The position numbers and the translations under genes were made by a program. From positions 39,395-103,394 of the forward strand of contig JADLDI010000153.1 in the NCBI GenBank assembly GCA_020846745.1: a DNA stretch of 64,000 nucleotides. The letters are read 5' to 3'. Below the pieces are notes generated by a model. That model searched no databases. It had not been told where the DNA came from and saw only the letters and a program-made list of their open reading frames with translations. Positions 19,401 to 26,601 of this stretch are shown piece by piece; the first letter of the stretch is position 1; every line of letters starts with the position of its first letter. This DNA comes from Bryobacterales bacterium. GTDB lineage: Bacteria > Acidobacteriota > Terriglobia > Bryobacterales > Bryobacteraceae.

Positions 19401-19566
19401 CACTCTCCGCGGCCAGCCATAACTGCCCGTCCATCGCCTCCGCAATCGAAAAAATGTTCAACGCAGTCGGATGCGTAACCGGCCGGTACGCACCCAACGA
19501 TGCCTGGCTAGCCCACAGCCACAGTCCCAGCCCAACCGTCCCAATCCTCCGCATTCGTGCCAACAA
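16435..19566 (-). CDS. Receptor Ser/Thr protein kinase with extracytoplasmic beta-propeller
   Basis: The 1043-residue protein has an N-terminal signal/anchor, about 550 residues of two-component-regulator-type propeller repeats ('AKDGSVWVGSYEGLARL', 'DTDGSVWIAGEEGLTHM') and a Y_Y_Y-like Ig domain (about 620-705). One transmembrane helix lies near 710-730, followed by a cytoplasmic Hanks-type kinase domain (about 775-1040). Kinase motifs are intact: VAVK lysine, 'HRDLKPEN' near residue 897, 'ILDFGTAGLW' and 'MAPERL'. The glycine loop is 'SRGGFSQVFEA'. This sensor layout normally precedes a histidine kinase in hybrid two-component systems; here the output is Ser/Thr phosphorylation. It is convergent with the ECF sigma gene, its likely substrate. 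Confidence 0.9.
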   Translation of the reverse strand: MLARMRRIGTVGLGLWLWASQASLGAYRPVTHPTALNIFSIAEAMDGQLWLAAESGLYRFDGLHFAKVRSYPFVSARAVAVAKDGSVWVGSYEGLARLRAGGAVDVLLRGQDVTSIAAAGEKVFVKTGSLYEFDLSGVGRRLSHGLRRDLLTDAWGRIWSVCLKPDVPCWFDPRAPEALHLGPEVTGFQSAVAGNADGAVWTATDVEALVAGRGGRERLKRKAAAERRRQGPLLPGRNGRLWFVGESIQEVTGKAAFRDRAANDVYPPTAGLEDSKGNLWVAYLRRGLVKWTVEPGWERWFPEDLDGEAPVQVIRDGAGGHVLSSHKHLYRRQPEGGRWKSFTEGNHRFDGVLALEGGEFLAAVRDLGLVRISRQGRVVERLRDPEPDMGYREIVRDAKGEIWVVARRWLVRVEGRPGAYTVHPVRLPGEAGNDRQHVADLEVDSTGRLWVGYRSGIAWLDGNGQWNMLRTDRPIEAVRSLVAGEGEIWAAYRRAGVYSRLRREGDIWKVTDYDPASGYGPPDTNFVKRDSRGWIWRGTTEGVQVADGRHLGPEEWIRIPMGKGLAANETEIFGFFEDTDGSVWIAGEEGLTHMTPDEGWFAAPAGTPRIANVVADGQSYVLPAEIPTELPAELKKLRVEVGTMDGPPFRDVPVRYRLLPGEEEWRTSRDGVLEWTDMPEEEYRLEMAWTGRGKPETRTYAFRVGPPRTTWWPGLLGLAAIAGVLGAAGHYTGLWGTAMFRLEKAAFMLRRRLDRRRETAASRDATEAGTLMAGRYELVRAVSRGGFSQVFEARDREDHGQKVAVKILKVAAGTDRAVRQRFAQEVAAVRSVDHAGVIRILHSWVEAGGEPCIAMPFLEGETLREALAAGPLAPRRAARMVEQIGSALEAVHRLGIVHRDLKPENLMLTDAGTERERVVILDFGTAGLWAGENRMAETRMLEGSFHYMAPERLAGRYSVASDVFSVGVIVLEILTGKRLADFRSMVVDRQFAVELEGVLGVVLGEVRAKFLAERLGMALQADPAARPAQVMEWSKEVAEACRC

Positions 19567-19940
19567 TCATACGCCCTTTCATGAAGATGATTGGGTGAAT
19601 TTCGACGCACAATCCGCGCTAGCGGGAGCGTCAGCGACCCGGCCCGGCGCACCCAACCGCCCCGAAGCGCAATCGTGATTAACGCTTAACGCAGTCGCAA
19701 ATTGGGTTCGTTCCGCACGGATGTTGCAGGGCTGATGAGGTTCCTGACGATCGCGGCTCCGTTTCGGGAGAGGTAGGTCGAGGAGTTCGTTTCGCAAAGT
19801 GTTGAAAACAGGGAAACCGACGGGGGGACGGAGTCGGCGTTTGCAGACATCCGGGAAGTATTTATCAGATGTCTGCCAACACCAAAAAATCGCGACCCCG
19901 TTTGCTAACATGGCTAAACGTTAATCATTGGATTCGGGAG
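19567..19940. other. Intergenic region, no gene recognised
   Basis: This 374-base gap lies upstream of the receptor kinase gene and downstream of the glycine-zipper gene. A 110-codon minus-strand frame (19579-19911) has no recognisable domain or good start. The segment around 19617-19650 (with 'gcgggagcgtcagcgacc') has the look of a dispersed intergenic repeat, but only one copy is in the window. At 19580-19594 there is a 15-base match to the tandem repeat at 26568-26601. It probably contains the kinase promoter, which I could not locate. Confidence 0.4.
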
Positions 19941-21158
19941 TTACGGGCTAACCGATCCGTCCAGTTCGTCGGCGGAAAAGGTGAGATCGCGGTCGAGCAC
20001 CATTTCGACAATCGTGCCGGCCGGCAGCTGCGCCTCGGGTCCGCGGGAGCCGAGCACCCCTGCCAAGCCGGCCACAGCGCCCGCCGCCGCACCGATGCCC
20101 GCACCCATACCCGCGCGGCCGCCGATGCTGCCGGCCACACCGCCGATACCGGCGCCGGCGGCTGTCGTCTGTCCCACTGTGCGCGCATCGCCCGACTTGT
20201 TGCCGCCACCGCCGATGCGGCCTTCCTGCCGGGCTAGTTTGTCGCTGGACTGTCCTTCGGCCGAGCCGACACGAGCGCGGAAGTCCCGAGTGACTCCGTT
20301 GTTCAGCAACAGCGAGTCGAAGCGAATGAATAGCTCACCTTGACCTTTGACGCGGCCGGGCCGCTTGACCTCGGTGACGGTTCCGTTTACATGACTGCCT
20401 GGCGGAATGACGATACGGCCCGAGATCGCTACCGGGTAAACGGTTTTGAGGTAGATGCGATCACCCGGGTTCGCCGTGCGCGTACTCACACTGCTCACCA
20501 GGGCGAGCGGGAGTTTGCTGCCGCGCTCGACAACGAAGGTGATAACCGGCGGTTTGGGCTGTGGTGGTGTGGACGGCGGCTGTGGCCTGAACACCGGCGC
20601 ACTCGGCAGTGCCGTCGGCGTCGGAAGGACCGCTTCAGGGGCTTCCGGAGGCGGCGGCGCGGGCAGGGCGCCCTCACGCTGGTAGACGAGTTGCGCTTCG
20701 CGTTCGCCTGCAGCGCTTACCATCTGACGGCGAATGCGCAGCGTGTTGCGGTCGCGCGACAGGGACCAGCGGTCCATCAGCGTGTACTGTGGACCGGCGT
20801 TGGGAACGACAAGCACGTTCGCCATGATGGCATCGCCTTCCCACTTCGCCATGATGTTATGGGTAGCTGAGGCGTTCTGAAGGCGGCGCTCGCGGCGGTC
20901 GACAGTGAAGGAGCAGTCCTCCGCGGCACGTCCTTGAAGTTCCGCCTTACAGCGCAGTTCCGACCCGCGCTGCTCAATTTGAAGTACCGTGGCCGCGGCA
21001 TGCGGCAGAGTAAGAGTGCTGCGGTCGGCGTTCAATCGCCAGGTACCGCTAAAATCCGAGTCGACGGCGAGAAGAATCAAAGCCGCAAGGTGGAGTAAGC
21101 CAAGTAGACGTATAGCTCGGCTGGTTTGACGGTGTGTTATCGAAAACGGGCTCGACAT
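19941..21158 (-). CDS. Exported protein with glycine-zipper segment, unknown function
   Basis: The 405-residue protein starts at an ATG with GGAGG 5 bases upstream and has an N-terminal export helix ('LLGLLHLAALILLAV'). The first part (about 35-170) looks like a lipocalin-type beta-barrel ('FSGTWRLNADRSTLTL'). A Pro-rich linker follows at about 180-215, then a beta domain with 'PVAISGRIVIPPGSHVNGTV'. A Gly/Ala zipper follows ('AGMGAGIGAAAGAVAGLAG'), and it ends with a short beta tail ('LPAGTIVEMVLDRDLTF'). The last three elements recur in the protein at 59173-59820, so the two are distant paralogues. The function is unknown; the glycine zipper suggests membrane association. Confidence 0.75.
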   Translation of the reverse strand: MSSPFSITHRQTSRAIRLLGLLHLAALILLAVDSDFSGTWRLNADRSTLTLPHAAATVLQIEQRGSELRCKAELQGRAAEDCSFTVDRRERRLQNASATHNIMAKWEGDAIMANVLVVPNAGPQYTLMDRWSLSRDRNTLRIRRQMVSAAGEREAQLVYQREGALPAPPPPEAPEAVLPTPTALPSAPVFRPQPPSTPPQPKPPVITFVVERGSKLPLALVSSVSTRTANPGDRIYLKTVYPVAISGRIVIPPGSHVNGTVTEVKRPGRVKGQGELFIRFDSLLLNNGVTRDFRARVGSAEGQSSDKLARQEGRIGGGGNKSGDARTVGQTTAAGAGIGGVAGSIGGRAGMGAGIGAAAGAVAGLAGVLGSRGPEAQLPAGTIVEMVLDRDLTFSADELDGSVSP

Positions 21159-21306
21159 GTCGCCTCCGCAAAACGACGGACGAATACTTAAGGAAAATTA
21201 CGAGAGACACTTTAGCAAAAGAGAAGATTGAGGGCCACCGGGGGTGATCCGACCGAAACCATTACACCGCCGGTGAGCAAAACAGCCTACGAAGCACCGT
21301 TCGCCG

Positions 21307-23640
21307 TCACGCAAACGGCATGTACGCGCGTTTGATCACCTTGCGGGGATCGTGGGCCAGCGTGTCCGGACCTAGCCGGTCGAGCGGACCCATGATGGTC
21401 ACCAGATTCATGATTTTGCGTTGCAGGTCGGGCGAGGACGCGATGGTATCGATGAGATACGGCCAGACGCCTTCTCTTCCAGTAATGCCGTGGACGCCGA
21501 TGCGCTTACCTTCGTGATCGAGGGTGAACTCGAGCTTGTTGAAGATGATGTCGTTCATAGGCACGCCGTTGAGCGTTATGGAGGGGTCGCCATAAAGGCC
21601 GAACAGCACGATGGTCCCGTTTGGCTTCACCAGATTCAGGCAAAGATCGAGCACCTTGCGATTGCCGCCGGCGATATCGACGACAGCGTCGAATCCCTGG
21701 CCTTCGGTCAGCCCGGCGACCTTCGCGTCCAAGTCCGGATCGAGCGAGTTCACCACAGCGTCCGCGCCAAACTGCCGCGCCATTTCCAAACGGTGCGGAT
21801 CGATTTCGAAAGCCACGAGTTGCTGCACGCCAAACGACTTGGCGAATAACTGGGTTACTAAGCCGTGATAGCCGCAGCCGATGATAGCCACGCGACCGGT
21901 AAGGCGATTATCGAACAGGTGCTTCGCCACCAGGCAATCGTTGCCGATGCCTTCGAGCAGCGAGGGGAAGAAGTCGGAATGCGACAGCGAGTCCGGAATG
22001 AGGTGCGCGCAGTAAGTCGGAATGACGGCGTATTCGGCGTAGCCGCCATGCAGCGGGCGTAAGTATTGGTCGGTGGTGATGCGGGGTCCCCAGAGGCCGA
22101 TGATTCCTTCCTCTTTATATCCGGGTAGCGCGTAATGCGATTCGGCGGCTACGTGCTGGCCAATCTTGAATCCGCGCACGTTGTCGCCCAGTGCGACTAT
22201 TTCGCCGTATAACTCGTGGCCGGGAATGGTGCCGTCGTGGGCGTGCTTGAACTTACCGCGGAACAGGTCCTCATCGGTGCCGCACACCGAGGTGCAAGCC
22301 ACTTTCACGAGTAGCTCGCCGGGCTTAGGCGCCGGCAACGGGACAGTTTGTAATTCGAGGTGACCACCGCCGGGCACAGGCCGCGACCGGTACACCCAGG
22401 CACGCATCATTTTGGGTTTTGACCTGTCGGCCGCCGCCACGCTGTGGTTCGCGCCCGACGACAACACGCCTTCTTCCCGCGCGGCGAGGGCGAAGTTGTC
22501 GATGCAGAGGTCCACTTGCTCGGGCGTGTGTGCGGCTGAGAGTTGCACGCGGATGCGCGCCGCACCTTTGGGCACCACGGGATAGGAGAAGCCGATAACG
22601 TAGACGCCGAGGTCGAGCAAACGGTCTGCCATGCGGGTGGCCAGGCGTGCGTCGCCGAGCATCACCGGAACGATGGGATGAACGCCATCGGGGATGGTGA
22701 ACCCAAGCTGCCGCATGGACGTACGGAACCGCTTCGTGTTGGCCCGTAGACGCTCGCGCAATTCAGCGCCTTCATCAGACTGCACTACGTCGAGCGCCGC
22801 CAGCGCGCCCGCCACCAGGCAAGGCGCCAGCGAGTTGGAGAACAGGTACGGCCGGGACGTGTTCCGCATCCACTCGATAAACGTTTTCGGGCCGGAAGTG
22901 TAGCCGCCGCTCGCCCCGCCGAGCGCCTTGCCGAGCGTGCCGGTATAGATATCCGGGTGGACCCCAAAGTGCTCGCCGGTACCGCGGCCGTGGTCGCCAA
23001 TGAAGCCGGTGGCATGCGAATCGTCGACGATCAGCAGCGCGTCATTGCGGCGCGCGATGGGCATCAGCTTGTCTAAAGGGGCGAGAATGCCGTCCATCGA
23101 AAACACGCCGTCGGTGACCGCGATGGTGACGCCGCCCGCGGCTTCCTTCAGCGCCCGGTCGAAATCGGCCGGATCGTCCTCTTTATAGGTGAACCGGCGC
23201 GCCTTGGCCAACCGCACACCGTCGATGATCGACGCGTGGTTCAGGCGGGCCGAAACGATGGCGTCTTCCTCGCCGAGCGCGGATTCGAACAAACCGCCAT
23301 TGGCGTCGAACGCGGATGTATAGAGAATCGTGTCTTCCGTTCCCAAAAAGATGGACAACCGCTCTTCGAGCAGCTTGTGGATCGCCTGTGTGCCGCAGAT
23401 GAACCGCACACTCGACAGCCCGTAGCCGTACACGTTAATTCCGTGCTGTACGGCCTCTACGACGCGCGGATGGTTCGCGAGGCCAAGGTAGTTGTTGGAA
23501 CAGAAGTTCAAAACCGGCGTGTTTGAGCCCTTCAAAAAGATCTGAGTCGATTGGGAAGAGACGATAATTCGCTCGTGCTTGCGCAACCCAGCCTGCTCTC
23601 TTTCCTGCAGTTGGGTCTGGAGCCTGTCGAAGAGCTTCAT
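21307..23640 (-). CDS. Fused 2-amino-3-ketobutyrate CoA ligase / threonine 3-dehydrogenase-like protein
   Basis: I use the ATG at 23640, giving 777 residues starting 'MKLFDRLQTQLQ' like Kbl; the frame beyond it to 23961 lacks homology and overlaps the divergent gene. Residues 1-400 are a PLP-dependent Kbl (glycine C-acetyltransferase) with 'NFCSNNYLGLANHP' and the PLP lysine K238 in 'GTLGKALGGASGGY'. Residues 411-777 are a zinc-type medium-chain dehydrogenase with C453 ('CGTDED') and H475-E476 ('PGHELYGE') as catalytic zinc ligands and a Rossmann motif 'AIIGCGYHGLVTQ'. The four-Cys structural zinc lobe of E. coli Tdh is absent. Threonine would be oxidised to 2-amino-3-ketobutyrate and cleaved by CoA to glycine and acetyl-CoA, so fusion could channel an unstable intermediate. 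The dehydrogenase substrate is inferred from the fusion. Confidence 0.85.
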   Translation of the reverse strand: MKLFDRLQTQLQEREQAGLRKHERIIVSSQSTQIFLKGSNTPVLNFCSNNYLGLANHPRVVEAVQHGINVYGYGLSSVRFICGTQAIHKLLEERLSIFLGTEDTILYTSAFDANGGLFESALGEEDAIVSARLNHASIIDGVRLAKARRFTYKEDDPADFDRALKEAAGGVTIAVTDGVFSMDGILAPLDKLMPIARRNDALLIVDDSHATGFIGDHGRGTGEHFGVHPDIYTGTLGKALGGASGGYTSGPKTFIEWMRNTSRPYLFSNSLAPCLVAGALAALDVVQSDEGAELRERLRANTKRFRTSMRQLGFTIPDGVHPIVPVMLGDARLATRMADRLLDLGVYVIGFSYPVVPKGAARIRVQLSAAHTPEQVDLCIDNFALAAREEGVLSSGANHSVAAADRSKPKMMRAWVYRSRPVPGGGHLELQTVPLPAPKPGELLVKVACTSVCGTDEDLFRGKFKHAHDGTIPGHELYGEIVALGDNVRGFKIGQHVAAESHYALPGYKEEGIIGLWGPRITTDQYLRPLHGGYAEYAVIPTYCAHLIPDSLSHSDFFPSLLEGIGNDCLVAKHLFDNRLTGRVAIIGCGYHGLVTQLFAKSFGVQQLVAFEIDPHRLEMARQFGADAVVNSLDPDLDAKVAGLTEGQGFDAVVDIAGGNRKVLDLCLNLVKPNGTIVLFGLYGDPSITLNGVPMNDIIFNKLEFTLDHEGKRIGVHGITGREGVWPYLIDTIASSPDLQRKIMNLVTIMGPLDRLGPDTLAHDPRKVIKRAYMPFA

Positions 23641-23663
23641 GCCTCTATTATGGGAGGGAGCGT

Positions 23664-24512
23664 ATGTGGGCGGTAGTGGTTCTCGTCTTATTTCAGATTC
23701 CAGACCCCGCCGGAACCGCGCAGTTTGAGCCGCTGTACCGCGAAGAAGTGGCCCGTGTGGAGCGCCAATACGGCGCCACGCATCCGAAAGCGGCCCAGGC
23801 CGTGCGCGATCTCGCCTTGTTCGTCCGAGGACAGGGGCGCCCGGATGAAGCGCGCGACTTGCTGCGGCGCGTGGTGGCGATCGAGGCCAAGCCCGACGAT
23901 CTGCTGGCGCTGGCCGAACTGAGTCCGCCAGCCGAAGCGGGCCCACTGCTCGAACGCTCACTTGGTATTAAAGAAACGCCCGAAGCGCACCACCGGTTGG
24001 CCGATCTGCTGGCCGGAGCGCGCCAGTTGGAACCCGCGGAAAAGCATTACGAGCGCGCCATCGCGATGTATCAAGCCGCCAACCGTCCGGAGGGAGGCGT
24101 TGCCCTGAACGATCTCGGCTTCCTGTACGAAAACACGGAACGCTACAAACAAGCGGAAGCACTCTATCGGCGGGCGTTGGCGGCGCATCAACGGGTCCAC
24201 GGCGCGAAGCATCCAGAGGTGGCCACAACACTGAATAACCTTGGCAGCACGCTGGGTGCGCAGGGCCGGTTTACGGAGGCCGAACCGCTGGTCCGCCGGG
24301 CGCTCACGATGTTCGAGCAGACGCTCACACCGGTCCACGAGCGCATTGCCGCGTGCGCCGCAAACCTGGCCGACATGCTGGGAGCGACCAACCGCGCCGC
24401 CGCCGCGAAGCCGCTATATGAACGCGCGGCCAAGATCTACGACCTGTTGGGGCGGCCGCAAGAAGCAGCGGATATACGATCGCGTGCCGCGGCGGGCGGG
24501 CCTCAGCGATAA
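23664..24512 (+). CDS. TPR-repeat protein, probably exported
   Basis: The 282-residue protein has a short hydrophobic N-terminus ('WAVVVLVLFQIPDPAG') and then about five to six tetratricopeptide repeats. These include kinesin-light-chain-like units such as 'ALNDLGFLYENTERYKQAEA' and 'TLNNLGSTLGAQGRFTEAEP'. TPRs mediate protein-protein contacts; no partner is obvious. It starts 23 bases from the divergent Kbl-Tdh gene, and its last 10 bases overlap the end of the convergent PPC-domain gene. Confidence 0.8.
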   Translation: MWAVVVLVLFQIPDPAGTAQFEPLYREEVARVERQYGATHPKAAQAVRDLALFVRGQGRPDEARDLLRRVVAIEAKPDDLLALAELSPPAEAGPLLERSLGIKETPEAHHRLADLLAGARQLEPAEKHYERAIAMYQAANRPEGGVALNDLGFLYENTERYKQAEALYRRALAAHQRVHGAKHPEVATTLNNLGSTLGAQGRFTEAEPLVRRALTMFEQTLTPVHERIAACAANLADMLGATNRAAAAKPLYERAAKIYDLLGRPQEAADIRSRAAAGGPQR

Positions 24513-25048
24513 GTCTTGTCGTCGAGCCGGTCGAGATTCATGTTGCTCGAGAATACGCCGAGCGTAATGATCGCGAAGGTGAAGGTCGGGTTACCCGATT
24601 CGATGTGCCCGCCCCAGGCCTTCTCGCCGTCGGCCAGGGTCATATGGGCGTGGAGTTTCCCGTTGATCACATAACCGTTCACGCTGATGATGTCCGCCGG
24701 CGTGTCCGTGTCTTTGATGTACATGTTTTTTGACGGGAAATCGCGGTTCGACACCGAATGGATGTGATAGTTGCGGACCGAGCCGACGCCCGAAAGGATC
24801 ACGCCGTTTTTGATCTTTTCCTTAGCGATCATCGTTTCGAGTCCGGCCAGCAAATCGGTCTGATGCTTGAATCGCAGCACCACTACCCGCTCAATTTGCC
24901 CGGAAACCGCATATACGTCCGGCACCTCAGGACTGTTCGGCTTGGAGTCATCTTTGGGTGTGGTGGCTTTCGTGATTTCGGTCCGGGTCTTCTCGGCGGA
25001 GAGGTTGAGTGTGGCAAGAATCAGGAACAGTAAAGCAGTTCGCATCAC
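24503..25048 (-). CDS. Secreted PPC-domain (DUF296) protein
   Basis: The 181-residue protein has a signal peptide ('LLFLILATLNLSA'), a Lys/Thr-rich linker and a PPC/DUF296 domain from about residue 45. Domain markers are 'NGVILSGVGSVRNYHIHSV', 'GKLHAHMTLAD' and 'WGGHIESG'. The histidines in HAHM and GGH match the putative metal-binding positions of bacterial PPC proteins. PPC domains are best known from plant AT-hook proteins and as cytosolic stand-alone trimers in bacteria; an exported form is unusual. The 3' end overlaps the TPR gene by 10 bases. Confidence 0.82.
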   Translation of the reverse strand: MMRTALLFLILATLNLSAEKTRTEITKATTPKDDSKPNSPEVPDVYAVSGQIERVVVLRFKHQTDLLAGLETMIAKEKIKNGVILSGVGSVRNYHIHSVSNRDFPSKNMYIKDTDTPADIISVNGYVINGKLHAHMTLADGEKAWGGHIESGNPTFTFAIITLGVFSSNMNLDRLDDKTYR

Positions 25049-25070
25049 TCGACCAGCCTACACCCTAGGC

Positions 25071-26570
25071 TTAAGCATCGCGGGGACGCAAATAGAAGTC
25101 CATCACCTCTTCCCGAGGCGCCTGAGGGGGTTCGTGAAGAGCATCGGGATGCGTTGCCCGCATCCTGCCGATCCACCGCTCCTCTAACTCGTTGACAACC
25201 GTGCCGTGCTTGCCTGACAGATCCGTAAACTCGCCGGGATCTGCCTTCAGGTCGAACAGCCGCTTATACCGACCGGGCGTCGGATTCTCTGTCTCGTAGC
25301 CATCCGTTCGCTTCCGCTTACCGGAGCCATAGATGTACTTCCAACGCGCCGTGCGCACATAGGCTTCTTCGTTTTCGAGGTACTGGGCCACTACGTGATC
25401 GCGGGGCTTTGCGACGCTACGCCCCTCCAAATAGGGCCGCAACGACTGCCCATGCAACACCGGCAACGCATCGATCCCCATCAGATCGCAAATGGTTGCG
25501 GGAACGTCTATATGTTCCGTTATGTCTGTCACACGATGGTTCTCGCGGACACGCCCTGGCCACCGCACGATGAGGGGAACATGCAGCGCCGGCGCGTAGC
25601 CGCAGTGCTTCTCGAAGCGCCCGTGATGACCGAGGCAATACCCATGATCCGCCAGATACACGACACAGGTATTGTGGTCTAACCCTAACTTGCTCAGGTG
25701 CGCCAGCACCTTACCCATACTGCGGTCGAGATACCTTACGGAGGTGTAGTAAGCCGCGATAATTCCAGCCTTTTGCTCATGATTCAGGCCGCGGAAGATC
25801 AGTGGTATCTGCCACGCGTCGCTCACACCCACTTTGGGCGGCTCGAATTGCAGCGGATCGGCCCAATCGCGATCTTCCACGGGGAAGTCGAACGGCGAGT
25901 GCGGTTCCGTTAAGCTGACCCACAAAGCAAATGGCTTGTCTTTATGCTCGTCCAGATACGAACATGCCTGGCGCACTGTGTGAGCGCTCCGCATGTCTTG
26001 TTCGTATCCCGGAAAAGGGTACTTATCGGCATTCAACCAGATGCGCGCCGGATCTTTAAAGGGCCGCCACACCGGCTTGGTCCGGATCTCCGGTGGCACC
26101 GGCCGTCCACCGCCCCGCGCGGCCCACTCTTTGCTTATCACGTCTTCACAGGCGGCATGGTCGAAGCCATGCAACCCCGGCTTCGACGGCGTGTTGAAGT
26201 GCATCTTGCCGAACACCGCGGTCCGATAGCCCGCTTTTTGGAACTGCCTGGCGAGCGTCGGCTTGCGCTCGTCGAGCGGCGTCCGCAACACAGTCACGCC
26301 GGCGGCCGACGGCATCTGCCCGGTAAGCAGAGACTGTCGCGAGGGAGTGCATACCGGCTGGTTGCAGTGGTGATTGCCGAAGATCGTCCCCTGCTGTGAC
26401 AACCGGTCGAGGTTCGGTGTTTCTGCCTGCTTGTTGCCATTCGCCCCCAGCACATAACCCGCATGGTCGTCAGCGATCAAAAACAGGAAATTCGGGCGCT
26501 GCGCCGTTCGCTGCAAACGCATGACGCCCGAACTTGCTAATGCACCTACTGCGGTTCGGCGGGTCAGCAT
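25071..26570 (-). CDS. Sulfatase (arylsulfatase family), Tat-type signal
   Basis: Using the ATG at 26570 the protein has 499 residues; a TTG at 26594 is possible but less likely. The N-terminus 'MLTRRTAVGALASSG' resembles a twin-arginine signal. The active-site motif C74-T-P-S-R78 should be converted to formylglycine, and D34-D35 ('LIADDHAGY') fit the Ca2+ site. The C-terminal part keeps family features ('LADHGYCLGHHGRFEKHCGY', 'IVRWPGRV'). It should hydrolyse sulfate esters in the periplasm; the substrate is unknown and no carbohydrate-active genes flank it. A formylglycine-generating enzyme is not present in the window. Confidence 0.9.
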   Translation of the reverse strand: MLTRRTAVGALASSGVMRLQRTAQRPNFLFLIADDHAGYVLGANGNKQAETPNLDRLSQQGTIFGNHHCNQPVCTPSRQSLLTGQMPSAAGVTVLRTPLDERKPTLARQFQKAGYRTAVFGKMHFNTPSKPGLHGFDHAACEDVISKEWAARGGGRPVPPEIRTKPVWRPFKDPARIWLNADKYPFPGYEQDMRSAHTVRQACSYLDEHKDKPFALWVSLTEPHSPFDFPVEDRDWADPLQFEPPKVGVSDAWQIPLIFRGLNHEQKAGIIAAYYTSVRYLDRSMGKVLAHLSKLGLDHNTCVVYLADHGYCLGHHGRFEKHCGYAPALHVPLIVRWPGRVRENHRVTDITEHIDVPATICDLMGIDALPVLHGQSLRPYLEGRSVAKPRDHVVAQYLENEEAYVRTARWKYIYGSGKRKRTDGYETENPTPGRYKRLFDLKADPGEFTDLSGKHGTVVNELEERWIGRMRATHPDALHEPPQAPREEVMDFYLRPRDA

Positions 26571-26601
26571 GAGCCAATCATCTTCATGACCCAATCATCT
26601 T
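26568..26601. repeat. Tandem 17-bp repeat over the sulfatase start
   Basis: Two adjacent copies differ at one base: 26568-26584 (catgagccaatcatctt) and 26585-26601 (catgacccaatcatctt). The first contains the sulfatase start codon. A related 15-base sequence occurs in the opposite orientation at 19580-19594. Confidence 0.7.

Noticed and set aside
23641..23961. 107-residue N-terminal extension of the Kbl-Tdh fusion
   Set aside because: Arg/Pro-rich sequence overlapping the divergent TPR gene, with no similarity to Kbl; ATG 23640 fits the family.
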